From Xiphydria camelus (lineage: Eukaryota; Arthropoda; Insecta; Hymenoptera; Xiphydriidae): a DNA stretch of 64,000 nucleotides. The translations under genes were made by a program, and so were the position numbers. How positions within the stretch are numbered: position 1 is the stretch's first letter; every line of letters starts with the position of its first letter. Below the pieces are notes generated by a model. That model was not told where the DNA came from. It saw only the letters and a program-made list of their open reading frames with translations, and searched no databases. The stretch lies in NCBI GenBank assembly GCA_963678675.1, contig OY783192.1, positions 26,224,288 to 26,288,287 of the forward strand, written 5' to 3'. Positions 44,223 through 55,410 of this stretch are shown in pieces.

Positions 44223-44582
44223 GAATATAAATAGTTACCTGAATTAGGATAGATTACTTCATGCTTCGTGTTTCATGGTTTATGTTTTTGAACATAAGAT
44301 AGTGTTCTTTTCAACCGACGATAATTCCTCAAATGTTGAAAACAATCACCGCCATATCTATCACGCGGCTCATAATAATTCAATAAAGAAAATAGATACG
44401 ACGCTGTAATACATTGTATTGGATTCAGCGGAATAATTTATGGGCCGCTACCGTAACCTACTTTGCTGTAAGTACCTACAGTATAAATCTAATATTGATC
44501 GAAGTATTGGTACCTGTGAAATCTAACTGAAATCGCGTTTAGCTATCATATTATATTAATCGCTTACTATTTTATAATTGAA
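44223..44582. other. Unannotated interval
   Basis: No gene or repeat was recognised. Confidence 0.4.
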
Positions 44583-44584
44583 TA

Positions 44585-45396
44585 GGGGAAATATGGGGAG
44601 TACCGACCACTTAAGGAAAATATTTAGTATATACCAAACCAGCTAGAATTTAAAGCTTGTTTTATGTAAAATGTAACAAAGTACACAATTAGGGAAGAAT
44701 AAGAGACAGCGGTAACATGGAAATAAAAGAAAATAAAATATTTATTTCATAAAATAGAATAAATGCAAATGATCGGTATTACCTTACTCATTCGAGCAAT
44801 ATATCCACCATAAAAGCTCTTACAAAATGTCCCTTAATGACATGAAAAAAAGGACAAAGCTGACAAACATATAGGCATGGTAACTACAAGCAATAAGTAA
44901 CTTCAAAGTTTTTCGATTTCTCAAAAGGTCTATGGCTGGCAAAAATGGTAAATGTACGGTTGGGTGATTTCCACGCCTGCGCATGTGACCGACCACTGCG
45001 GTCGGTTTTACCCAATAATGCATGCTTCTAAAAACTTCCCCCCCCCCCCCCCCCCCGTACGATATTATTACAAAAATGAGGTAATGTCTGCGTGCGGTTT
45101 CAACACAATAGATGTTCAAGCTAATAGATGCCATATATATATTGGAAAGAAATAACTTTTTTTTCGGTGTACTCTCCTATTTCAAAACTCGAAATAGTTA
45201 CAACAATTCAGGTTGAAAAATATTTTAACGCACAAAATTCCACAAAGCCTAACCACGGCGTCACCCTCACTTCTGCTTGACAGTCTGCATGTATACCCAC
45301 CGATAGCGCTGTATTACACTATAGTTGGCGCGGTTTTTCAAATAAAAAACACCTGGTCGGTCTTACCCAGCTGGTTGGTTTTCCCCATATTACCCC
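44585..45396. mobile_element. 812-bp TA-flanked element with GGGGAAATATGGGG ends
   Basis: The left end GGGGAAATATGGGGAGTACC and the right end (reverse complement GGGGTAATATGGGGAAAACC) are flanked by TA at 44,583-44,584 and 45,397-45,398. Subterminal CGACCACTGCGGTCGG palindromes and a poly-C run (45,039-45,056) lie inside. No transposase is visible. TA target and G-run ends resemble the pogo-like element at 49.2 kb. Confidence 0.65.
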
Positions 45397-45398
45397 TA

Positions 45399-46496
45399 AT
45401 AAATTTTTAGACTATTAAATGAAAAAAGCCGCACGGTAGCGATCTGTAAATAATTAAATAGGACCAATTAAAATTTATTTTAACCGATAAAATTGAGAAG
45501 AAACAGAAATATTACGAGTCAACTATTTTGAGTGAATTTTGCCCGACTTCCAACAATGCTAAAAGACACACCTTAAAAGTCTTGTGTCGATTCTAGAGAT
45601 TTTTAAAATGCGTAGAGAAAACTTCTCGCACGACTGTGATGTCACAGTCAGTAAAATAGTGAAACCCATTGGCACAGTAACGCTGAAGAGTCGGTATATC
45701 ATTCCTGAATATTATGGTTATTCAAATCAGAGAAAAAATGTATTATTACATCTATAAATGACATGTAGCATTCGCGCGAAAGATGTAAAACGAAATATTC
45801 ACTATATAGATGTTGGAAAAACGATCTGCTCCGAAATGTATTGGAGTCTATAGTGCGCAGCGAACCACAGGTCAGAAATTATCTTGTATTCTCCGCAAAT
45901 ACAAAATATATCTAATCTAGTTGAAAGTGTTGGTGCTTGTCAAATCGATTTCAAATATTCTCAGCCATGTCAGTTATCGACTCCAATTTTAATAATCAAT
46001 TAATAAATGTTTAGTCATAATACTTTATGAAAACTTATTTTTGCCCTGTAAAAGATCATGCCGAATGGTTTTCAAATTATTTCGCTGCAAAAAAAATCAT
46101 TAGAAACTGACTGAGAACTTTCCGCAAACTTTTTAATTCTCCCAATCGCAATAATGTCGACAGAGCGCCCTTAAATAGAAACTTGAAAGTATTAAGTACG
46201 GAGTAAATATATTTTCAGACAAATATATATATAGTGCGCAATTACGAGCCTTAATTTAAATTCTCATGTATCGGAAAAAAACACATTTTCGGATATAAAT
46301 TCAAAAGCCCGTTCAAGTTCATTGCGAAGGCTTTACTGCCCCCGATACAGGCCGTGTCCCGAAGATTAACCAGCAGTGTAAGCTAGCCGGAATCGTAAAG
46401 AGAATCTTCGAGGTAGTAAAGTCAAAAAGCTCTCTACGGCACGAGCATCGAGGAAGGTGTAATGGAACCTCGCGAGTCTCGGGATGGAAATACATA
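45399..46496. other. Single-copy AT-rich interval
   Basis: I see no gene or repeat here. Confidence 0.4.
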
Positions 46497-46498
46497 TA

Positions 46499-47426
46499 GG
46501 GTAAATCAGGGTGCTATGGTAAACAAAAAAATGAAGCCGTGTAAAAGACAAGAAATTGTTTATTGAAATAAAATAAAAACGCTATTCTTTCATAAAATAT
46601 ATAGGAAACAACTTAACATTGTCATGTCCTCTTTGAGGCATTACAAAAGTCTGAGAAAAACAATATATTTATTCTTATCAAATTCACCATTTCACCCATG
46701 CATACGGGTGAAATGGTGAATGCACTTTGGGTGAAATGGCGAACATACTTCTTCTACTTTTTACCACATATATCACTCAAAGCTTTTTTCGTAAAGCATC
46801 TGTTTGCTCTTCTTCTCTTCAACGTTGACCATGGAACCCCAAACGCCTTTGAGGCTGCATTTAGGCTTATTCCATTTTGTACTGCATTTACGGCATCTTT
46901 AAATTGCTCCTCTCTGTCCAATCAGCACGGCTGGATCTTCTTTATCTTTTATAAAATATAGGCATCTTTGCCTGAAACAATGCTGATGTTAGAACTTTTA
47001 CTTAAGCCGAGAAATACGAGTACAGGTACGAAAAGTCCTTCACCGTATCACCCATGCACGAGTTCACCATTTCTCCTATTTGATATGGGTGAAACGGTGA
47101 ATAGTGTAGCAAAAATTTAAAAATATTAGAAGCAACGATTTCTAGGTTATGTAGTATATAAACAGTCTACGAAGGCAGAAAATATAAGAAAATACCTCGC
47201 GGACGACGCTAGCTGAAGCAACATCTACAAACGCATGCACCGTATAAAAATTATGGAGCATCGAAATCAGTTCTGTACAAATTACTTACGATTTTTAAAA
47301 CGGGGCTGGTTTTCAATAGGTACTCGCTGAACAGATGGTAATAAACAGTCTGCCGACAGACTTACAGGGACATCGGTGTATCCGGAAAAGGAATAGAGCA
47401 ATTCACCATTTCACCCTGAATTAGCC
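46499..47426 (-). mobile_element. 928-bp pogo-like element remnant
   Basis: The ends GGGTAAATCAGGGTGCTATG and (right end, reverse complement) GGCTAATTCAGGGTGAAATG are imperfect inverted repeats flanked by TATA. Copies of GGTGAAATGGTGAA recur inside each end, including a hairpin around CATGCATACGGG at 46,695. A psq-type helix-turn-helix is encoded on the minus strand. The remainder of a transposase is missing. Confidence 0.65.
46750..46915 (-). pseudogene. psq/CENP-B-type helix-turn-helix of a pogo-like transposase
   Basis: The minus strand reads EQFKDAVNAVQNGISLNAAS then KAFGVPWSTLKRRR. The AVxxVxxGxSxxxAAxxFGVPxSTLxRR pattern is the Pipsqueak-type DNA-binding domain found at the N-terminus of pogo/Tigger transposases. 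A stop lies a few codons upstream in the same frame and no catalytic domain follows. Confidence 0.7.
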
Positions 47427-47565
47427 TATATAATACTTTCGCGCGTGATGCGAATGGAAAGAGTATACTGTATACGGCATCGACATATCAAAGAAGCCGC
47501 GCGACGAAAGCTCGCAGCAGCAGTAGCATGACCATCGCGAGCGTAGGAACTTAATACTTACTTAT

Positions 47566-48190
47566 CAAGAGACACGGCAGTGTCTCGCGGCATGTTCGTT
47601 CAAGTAGTTTCGCACTCAGACACGACAGCGCTGATGTCGCGAGCACCCGTGTCTCTTTTCACCACAAATGTCTGCCCCCTGTACCCCTCAATTTTTACAT
47701 CGAATTTTCTCAATAAATATACGGTTATAACCAAAACTATGCTTAGTTACGCCATATAAATTGACTATTCTCTATTGATAGAGACCAGAATAAATGTTAT
47801 AAGTTACATATTAACAGAGATTTTTCCTTAGCAACGCGAAGCCACGCCCCTTACGCCTAAAAGTCGAGAATCCGATTTCTCGGGCGATATATATATGTCA
47901 AAATCTCACAAAAATTCCGCCTACCTTCGGCGATACTCGGCAATGATCGGAAATATGTACACAGATACGGCAACACGCATACGCCATCAAATGTATGTGA
48001 GAGTGTGTGAGAGAATATATTCCTTAAATGTTTGGGTATTTTCAAAGTTAATAAAATATTTCCATTTTCGCGAAACGATTAACCTCGCGTTTATTTCGAT
48101 CCTCGGACACGCTTGTTAATAAACTGTAAAAATTCAGTGTAATCGGAGTTATGAATCTCAATAGTGGTGAATGTGACAGACGCTCCGTAT
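47566..48190 (+). repeat. Dispersed repeat family A, copy 3
   Basis: CAAGAGACACGGCAGTGTCTC through GTGAATGTGACAGACGCTC matches copies 1 and 2. Here the first ~90 bases make a cleaner hairpin (AAGAGACACGG against CCGTGTCTCTT). It is followed by the same modules as copy 2. Confidence 0.85.
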
Positions 48191-48792
48191 AGTTTAATAA
48201 TCGTTTGTTTTTTTTCGATAATCGAGATAGTGAACGGATGCAGTGCTGTGTTTCTCTGGTTGCCTGTGCATAAAGAGCAGGAAAGGAGACGACAGTATCT
48301 CAGAAGAATCACCATCAGATAAGTTTAATTGCCATCTGACAGCTTTAACCTCACTTTCGATGGAAGGACAATAAATTATCTTTGTGATAATTCTATTTTT
48401 TGTTTCAGCGTCATGCGAGCACGAGACGAATCTATGGCTTTTCTTCTCTGTCACAATCAAAGCCGTTGGAGAAAAATAGGAGATGCAATGGAATTGGATC
48501 ACAACAATCAAGTAATTACTTTATCATTATTTTTTCTCTATCGATATATTTCCTCTTTCGTACTATTACAAGTTCCAATTTACACACCGACTTGTCAAAC
48601 CTGAAGTGTACATGTACCTTACTTCTATTTCATCTGTTCTTTATCTCCGTTGTAACGACAGTCAATGAGGAATCAATGATACCGATTAGGGGATTCGAGG
48701 GTTATTCCTTATTCTTTGTAGCACAGCATCGATATTTTACTGCACCTGCTTTCTTCTGGGACTTCCTAAAATAATTATAAAAACCCCATATG
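48190..48792 (+). repeat. Mosaic modules following repeat A, copy 3, including M5 and M6
   Basis: The AGCAGGAAAGGAGACGACAG segment is followed by TTCTATTTTTTGTTTCAG and CGTCATGCGAGCACGAG. Module M5 (48,455-48,665) has GGAATTGGATCACAACAATC, TATCGATATATTTCCTCTTT and AAGTGTACATGTACCT. Module M6 (48,660-48,790) has TCAATGAGGAATCA and GACTTCCTAAAATAATTA. M5 is the most repeated module in the window, with fourteen full or partial copies in both orientations. Confidence 0.7.
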
Positions 48793-49223
48793 ATTGTTAT
48801 TTACAATTTGTTACAGATCGTATGCGAACCCGAGGGGGTTTCTTTCGAACGAAGGATCATCCACTTGCTGTTCCAAGAACCAGTTGCATTAGTTCATTTG
48901 GCGAGCGGGATCTGCTGTCTCTTGTGCATGGACGTGTGCCACTTTAAATGGATATTTTGTAATTTCCATCGTTACATCAGAGGCGAAGAAGAGATGAAAT
49001 AGAAGTGAGGTACATGTACATTTCACGTTTGATAGGTCGGTATATAAATTGGAACTTCTCTGATAGTATAATACGAAAGAGGAAATATATCGATAAAGGA
49101 AAAATAATAATAAAGTAGTTACTACATTATTGTAATCTAATTCCATTGTATCCCTTACTTTTCTGCCACGACTTTGATCGTTGATAGTGAAGAAAAATCA
49201 AATTTATTAGTTGATCCATCTAG

Positions 49224-50890
49224 GGGAAAGGGGGGCACATTCGACCAATTTTGAAATAATATTGTTAAATTAACTTCCATTATGATTCTACTGCTTTGTC
49301 ACCAATGCATAGTAAACTATACACCATTGTACTGTTACTAGACCCGCTCAGGTATTGCTAAATTATTTTTATTCGGTTGTATTCCAGTTTGCGAAAGATA
49401 CAAAAAATGGCTGAATGTGCCCCTCCAGTGGGGTACTTTCAACCATACAATGGGGCAGTTTCAACCATATGTAAATTGAGGAAAAGAAAGTGTTTTCACA
49501 TTTATTGAATACCATAACAACATAGAACTCTGACTTAATTGACATTGTATGTGGAAATATCAACACTAAAAGAAAATAGAGTAGATGTTCTGGCAGTTTT
49601 TGCCACGTTAGGGGCTGGTAACTTTGAAACTATATCGCATCGATCTACAGTTGCTAGGTCATCAACCACTGGATAGACAAATTGATAACCTGGTAGCTTA
49701 CGACGCATAAACTTTATCTCATATTCATTTGGGTTAAATACGCGTATAATTGTGCCGACATAATACTTGGCACTCGTCTTAAGTGGAAATTTGACCAACA
49801 GGAAATCGTAAACATTTATTACTTCACCGAAATATAATTTTCAGAAAACTCCGAAACAGATACTTTGTTAAAAGCTTTTGCCCTTGCCAAACTAGTATTT
49901 TCAGGTTTCCTTAACACTATTCTGTCTTTATTTCTTTTCATAAAAAACTTTAACCACTCTATTCCTGCTTTCTTGTTATTATGCCATTGATCGGGCAATT
50001 TGCAATTAGGTGGAACACGTGCATAATCATAAGCCAAAATCCTAATCTGTTTGTATGTTAACCCATAGTTCATATCCGAACATGTTTTGATACATTCTAC
50101 CAGTTCGGTTTCTTGATCGTTTGTAAAAACTTGGCCCACGGTATACTTGCCGGAATAAGTAGGTTCGTTATTGTCTCCCACTTTCATTGCCAGAATCGTC
50201 ATTAAATAGAGTTTTTAACCTTTCCGGGGAATATTTTAGTTTCAATTTCTTTATTCTTGTGTGTGTGAATGTAACGTTCCACGCTTAACATCAAAATTTC
50301 TGGCCACTATTCTCTCTAACATGTTTTCGTACAAAACTGCCTGAATTGCATTTTTCATATTATTTTCATCGATATCTGCTCTGTTCGTCTTAGTTTTATA
50401 ATTTCGCACCATCTAAAAACCGGAAATTTACAATTCGAAATTGAAACTTTCCCTGAAATTATCGTGGGGCAGTTTCAACCATTGGTCGAAAGTACCCCAC
50501 ATTTTGGTGGTTGAATGTACCCCACGTCAATATGAAACAAATTTAGTGAATTATCCTCATAGACATGATACTTTGAGATTATGTCATATTCGGCTTAGTA
50601 ATCCGTAATAAGCTCGAAAACTAATGTCATGCGTGGCAGTCCAATTATATTGCATATACTCCTACCAATAACAAAAGGAAACGGATCAAAAACTTACCTT
50701 AAATGCCCAGTTACAGCACTTTATTTTTTATATCTGTTAACGAACCACCGATGACGACCATACTACACAGAAACTGAGGATCGATAATAAAGAGTACGTT
50801 CCGATTTGTACCGGCGATAAATTCAAACAGCATAAAAGATACGGGCAGTGGTTGATTGTGCCCCATGGTTGAATGTGCCCCCCCTTCCCC
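49224..50890 (-). mobile_element. Pogo-like element inserted at the palindrome apex
   Basis: The ends GGGGAAAGGGGGGCACATTC and the mirrored GAATGTGCCCCCCCTTCCCC are flanked by TA at 49,222-49,223 and 50,891-50,892. The subterminal regions carry GGGGCAGTTTCAACCAT and TACCCCAC phrases in both orientations. At 1.67 kb it contains a transposase with its catalytic domain deleted. The surrounding palindrome gives the pre-insertion sequence: other copies join GATCCATC directly to CACTATCAAC. Confidence 0.85.
49535..50412 (-). pseudogene. Pogo/Tigger-like transposase lacking its DDE domain
   Basis: The ATG at 50,412 starts MVRNYKTKTNRADIDE and a psq-type helix (IVARNFDVKRGTLHS). A shift at a CACACACA run separates it from the CENP-B-type second domain (50,202-49,819). 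That domain reads FTNDQETELVECIKTCS, YGLTYKQIRILAYDYA and WLKFFMKRNKDRIVLRKPE, then SLARAKAFNKVSV. The frame stops there. The next piece (49,798-49,535) is a C-terminal cap with KYYVGTIIRVF and QFVYPVVDD. The ~300-residue catalytic core that should lie between them is absent, so the element is non-autonomous. The order and both DNA-binding domains are diagnostic of the pogo family. Confidence 0.8.
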
Positions 50891-51144
50891 TACTATCAAC
50901 AATCAAAGTTGTGGCAGAAAAATAAAGGATACAATAGAATTGGATTACAATAATGTAGTAACTATTTTATTATTATTTTTTCTTTATCGATATATTTCCT
51001 CTTTCGTATTATACTATCAGAGAAGTTCCAATTTATACACCAACCTATCAAACGTGAAGTGTACATGTACCTCACTTCTATTTCATCTCTTCTTCGCCTC
51101 TGATGTAACAATGGAAATTACAAAATATCCATTTGAAGTGGCAC

Positions 51145-52310
51145 ACGTCCATGCACTCGAGACAGCAGATCCAGCTCGCCGAATGAACTAATGCAACTGG
51201 TTCTTGAAGCAACAAGTGGATGATCCCTTGTTCGAAAGAAATCCCCTCGGGTTCGCATACGATCTGTAACAAATTGTAAATAACATAATCATTTGCAGTT
51301 TCACTATTTAAAATATACCGAACTTACTCAACGTAGAAATTAAGAAACTATATTAATCTGAGCTAACCAATTCTAATGACAGAATTATTAAAAATGATAT
51401 ATTTCATCTTTCGTATTATACTATCACAAGTTCCAATTTATATACCGACCTGCCAAACGTGAAGTGTACATGTACCTCACTTCTATTTCATTTCTTCTTC
51501 GCCTCTAGTGTAACGATAGAAATTATAAAATATCATAACTTTTCTGTAACATTTCTGCAATATTTTACAATATTCGTGAACACTACCGTATATATGTTAG
51601 AAATATATATTTCTCGATAAATTCGCGAATGTTGCAAAACATCATAGAAACGTTTCGGAATCATTACGTCGAAAGATCTCCTCGATAAGGTACAGCTCGA
51701 TAAGATTGTACTTGTCAGGGCTGAATTATGTAGGGTTTTTAGAATTATTTTGGGAAGTCCCAGAAGAATACAGGTGCAGCAAAATATCGATGTTGTCCTA
51801 GAAAGAATGAGGAATAACCCTCGAACCCTAATCGATATCAGTGATTCCTCATTGACGTTCGTTACACCAGAGTTGAAGAAGAGATGAAATAGAAGTGAGG
51901 TACATGTACACTTCACTTTTAACAGGTCGGTATATAAATTTGAACTTGTGTGTGATAGTATAATACGAAAGAGAAAATATATCACTTTTAATAATTCTGT
52001 CATTATTATCTATAGAATTAGTTAACTCAGATTAATATAGTTTCTTAATTTCTATGTAGAGTAAGTTGGGTATATTTTAAATAGTGAAATACTGAATATA
52101 ATTGTGTTATTTATAATTTGTTACAGAAATAAACGTACTGCTATTGAATTCCACCCAGAAGGACTCCAAATCATGTGCGAACCCGAGGGGGTTTCTTTTG
52201 AACGAGGGATCGTCCACTTGTTGTTCCAAGAACCAGCTGCATTAGTTTATTCGGTGGGTTAGATCTGCTGCCTCGAGTGCATGGACGTGCGTTCATCCTT
52301 CAATATCCTC
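51145..52310. repeat. Palindrome sharing its left arm with the previous palindrome
   Basis: M7 reversed (51,145-51,285), a linker with ATTTAAAATATACCGAACTT, and partial M5 (51,390-51,520) are mirrored by partial M5 (51,845-51,990), the linker, and M7 (52,100-52,310). The loop is a single-copy run of M8 and reversed M6. Because M7 at 51,145-51,285 is also the right arm of the palindrome at 48,793, the two palindromes overlap. Confidence 0.7.
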
Positions 52311-52330
52311 CCTGCCATGATCTGCTGATT
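52100..52330 (+). other. Module M7, longest copy: exon-like segment with conserved frame
   Basis: After TTATAATTTGTTACAG the frame reads KRTAIEFHPEGLQIMCEPEG, VSFERGIVHLLFQEPAALVY and, past a stop, CCLECMDVRSSFNILP. Copies at 38,875, 48,805 and (reversed) 51,145 keep CEPEGVSFE...HLLFQEPVALVH-like sequence with mostly conservative changes. The polypyrimidine-AG edge is retained in all copies. The pattern suggests an exon of an unidentified gene duplicated within the mosaic. I do not recognise the protein. Confidence 0.4.
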
Positions 52331-52339
52331 CTAACCTCT

Positions 52340-52740
52340 GTTGCAACAGCCCGAATGCTCGTCGAAGGTTATTCCTTATTCTTTCTAGCACAGATCTATA
52401 TTATGCTGCATCTGTATTCTTCTGGGACTTCCTAAAATAATTATAAAAACCCCATATAATTCAGCTCTGACAAGTACAATCTTATCGAGGAAATCTTTCG
52501 ATGTAATGATTCCGAAATTTTTCTATGATACTATGCAACATTCGCGAATTTATCAAGAAATATATATTTCTAACATACGGTAGTATTCACGAATATTGCA
52601 AAATATCGCAGGAATGTTACAGAAAAGTTACTTGCAAAAACGTGCTTTGTGGGATGTAAATGATTATACCAGAGGCGAAGAAGAGATGAAATAAAAGTGA
52701 GGTACATGTACATTTCACGCTTGACAGGTCGGTATATCAA
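52340..52740 (+). repeat. Mosaic modules M6 and reversed M8
   Basis: M6 (52,360-52,465) contains TTCTGGGACTTCCTAAAATA. Reversed M8 (52,455-52,660) contains TATCAAGAAATATATATTTC and GCAGGAATGTTACAGAAAAG. Both recur at 41.3-41.5, 51.5-51.9 and 55.4-55.7 kb. The start of a reversed M5 (GAGGCGAAGAAGAGATGAAA) begins at 52,665. Confidence 0.65.
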
Positions 52741-54235
52741 TTGGAACTTCTCTGATAGTATAATACGAAAGAGGAAATATATCGATAAAGAAAAAATAAT
52801 AATAAAGTAGTTACTACATTATTGTAATCCAATTCTATTGTATCCTTTATTTTTCTGCCACGACTTTGATTGTTGATAGTGGATGGATCAGCTAATAAAT
52901 TTAATTTTTATTCACTATCAACAATCAGTCGCGGCAGAAAAATAAGGGATACAATGGAATTGGATTACAGTAATGTAATAACTACTTTATTATTATTTTT
53001 TCTTTATCGATATATATTTCCTCTTTCGTGTTATACTATCCCAAGTTCGAATTTATATACCGACCTGTGAAACGTGAAGTGTACATGTACCTCACTTTTA
53101 TTTCATTAAGTATTACTGCACAACGAGTACGTTAGAAGATTTTCATGAAGACTCACGATTTTCTCACATGTCATCTCGTACAGGTGCAACTGAAGAGGAT
53201 CTAGCTCGTGTCCGATCCGTAAAAAGATGACTCGATGGACATCGGAGAATGTCCGGCTTGTCACGGAGCGCTTATTACCCACGGTGCATTAATTGCAATA
53301 CGCGTTTCTCCTTTCAACTATTCCAGCGTTAAATAACTTTTACTTCTTTCAAGGTAATAACCTTTTATGAACTGTTCGTGGTAGGAGGCAGCGATCGATA
53401 TTAGCGACTCGTCGTAGACAAGTTCATCTATTAAAACTAAAAGGCAATTCGGTGTACCGTACTACTACTGCGATAATGTGCCCGAGCTCACGGTCTATTC
53501 TGCGATTAACATTAACGTAATCGTGATTATGCTCGGGTGATGGGTGTTCCAAAAGAGGTAAAGTTGATACTAACCATCGGATGCTATAAGCTGACTTGCT
53601 AGTGTATGCTTTGCAACTGGAACATCATCGCAGGAATAATTTGTCTACGATTAGTCACAATCATTGATCGCTGCACCCTACGATGAACAGTTTGTACAAG
53701 GTAAATACTTTGAAAGAAGTGAAAGTTATTTAAAGCAGGAATAATTGAAACGAAAAGCGCATATTGCAATAAATATACCGTGGGTAATAGGCGCTCGGTG
53801 ACAAGTCTGACATTCTCCGATGTCCATCGAGTCATCTTTTTACGGACAGGACACGAGCTAGGTCCTCTTCGGTTGCACCTGTACGAGATGACATGTCAGA
53901 GTCTGCAGTAATACTTAATGAGATAAAAGTGACGTACATGTACACTTCACGTTTGACAGGTCGGTATATAAATTCGAACTTGGGATAGTATAATACGAAA
54001 GAGGGACTATATCGATAAAGAAAAAATAATAATAAAGTAGTTACTACATTACTGTAATCCAATTCCATTGAATCCCTTATTTTTCTGACACGACTTTGAT
54101 AGTTGATAGTGAATAAAAATCAAATTTATTAGCTAATCCATCCACTATCAACAATCAAAGTCGTGGCAGAAAAATAAGGGATACACACAATGGAATTGGA
54201 TTACAATAATGGAGTAACTACTTTAAACACTTGGG
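52740..54235. repeat. Chain of three nested/overlapping palindromes
   Basis: Reversed M5 (52,665-52,880) and M5 (52,912-53,107) face each other across a ~30-bp spacer. The second M5 plus the TCGTACAGGTGCAAC module (53,107-53,510) is mirrored by 53,510-53,925 and another reversed M5 (53,925-54,125), so 52,874-54,150 is one 1.28-kb palindrome. That last M5 then faces a further M5 (54,133-54,235) across the same spacer. The middle part carries MTRWTSENVRLVTERLLP-type frames in both arms. Confidence 0.75.
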
Positions 54236-54340
54236 GAAACTCACCGAAGAAACCCGAATAATTATTATCTTATCACTTGTACACTTGATTTCGAGGTTAA
54301 TAGATGCTCCGATCTCCCGAATTGACAGCTACCGGGAGAT

Positions 54341-54530
54341 CAGGGGGGCCTTTCTCGAGTCACTCGTATCTTTGCGTGCACGCAACTCAGCGAAGAGACC
54401 AATCAGGATCAAGTATTCCATTGCGGTGGGGGTCCTGATTGGTCTACTCGCTAAGAAACGTATACGCATCTTAGCGAGTAGAACAATCAGGACCCCCACC
54501 ACAACGGAATACTTGATCTGCAACAGTTAA
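54341..54530. mobile_element. Palindromic MITE (GTATACG family), copy 3
   Basis: GGGGGCCTTTCTCGAGTCAC through CCAATCAGGATCAAGTATTC and the mirrored GTCCTGATTGGTCTACTCGC, GTATACGCATCTTAGCGAGT are present. The right half shows an extra inverted repetition (CCCCCACCACAACGGAATAC). It sits next to a module ending AATTGACAGCTACCGGGAGA, as copy 2 does. Confidence 0.7.
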
Positions 54531-54750
54531 TAGATGATTTTTATTCGCATTGGCATGTTTATGATGATATTTGCAATTAATGTTCTACTCAGACTGAAAT
54601 GAGTCGTAAGGTCAGCATCGAAGCTGTAAATGATGTGGTAATAATTAAATTAAATTTATTTACGAGTAAGGGGGCGAAATTTCAGCGGTACATGCAAAAG
54701 GATTTCTTAAAACTATTCCAACGTCTCGAGTTAATATATGTAACAACATA

Positions 54751-55001
54751 TCGTCCCCTTCCTGCAAAAAGTCACTAACTAACATTTATCATCAACTGAC
54801 TTAGTAGGTAATTTCTGCTCTATAATATCGGTATTATATTTCGGTTAATGACTTTTTATGATGCGCGCATGCTCACTTCCAACGCATTTAGCACTTAGTG
54901 AGTTTTACCATTTAAAAATTTAATAAAATTAAGCTACTAGGTCCAGTTAGGTGAATTTTACAAAATATGTTAATTAGTGACTTTTTGCAGGAAGGGGACG
55001 A
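54751..55001. mobile_element. MITE (TCGTCCCCTTCC family), copy 2
   Basis: This is a 251-bp element, reversed relative to the 33,307 copy, with TA on both sides (54,749-54,750 and 55,002-55,003). It interrupts the repeated segment GTAACAACATA...TACTGTCATA, which is uninterrupted at 43,252 and 55,817. Those paralogous sites show the empty state. Confidence 0.85.
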
Positions 55002-55009
55002 TAGATACT

Positions 55010-55410
55010 GTCATACGAAAGAGGAAAAGCTTATATCGATAAAGAAAAAATAATAATAAAGAAGTTACTCTATTATTGTAATCCATTTCTATTGTATCCC
55101 TTATTTTTCTGCCACGACTTTGATTGTTGATAGTGGATGGATCAACCAATAAATTTGATTTTTCTTCACTATCAGCAATTAAAGTCCTGGCAGAAAAATA
55201 AGTGATACAATGTTATTGGATTACAATAATGGAGTAACTACTTTATTATTATTTTTTCTTTATCGATATAAGTTTTTTCTCTTTCGTATTATACTATCAC
55301 AAGTTTCAATTTATATACCGACCTGTCAAACGTGAAGTACCTATACATGTACCTCACTTCTATTTAATCTCTTCTTTGCCTCTGGTGTAACGATGGAAAT
55401 TACAAAATAT
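55010..55410. repeat. Inverted M5 pair with apex spacer
   Basis: Reversed M5 (55,010-55,140) and M5 (55,160-55,410) face each other across GTGGATGGATCAACCAATAA. This is the basic foldback unit of the mosaic, here without insertions at the apex. Confidence 0.75.

Larger units (their letters stand above)
48793..51288. repeat. Palindrome with ~400-bp arms split by a pogo-like insertion
   Basis: The left arm, 48,793-49,221, runs M7 then M5 reversed then the spacer AAATTTATTAGTTGATCCAT. The right arm, 50,893-51,288, is its mirror (M5 then M7 reversed). With the pogo-like element removed, the two M5 modules would be separated by about 36 bp. The arms differ by scattered substitutions. M7 in both arms has a TTTGTTACAG acceptor-like edge and a conserved frame beginning CEPEGVSFE. 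Confidence 0.8.

Noticed and set aside
37586..48190. Repeat family A as a long terminal repeat pair of a retrovirus-like element
   Set aside because: The copies at 37.6 and 47.6 kb are in direct orientation, but the DNA between them has no gag or pol, the copies lack TG...CA ends, and a third copy at 0.3 kb has the same downstream modules.
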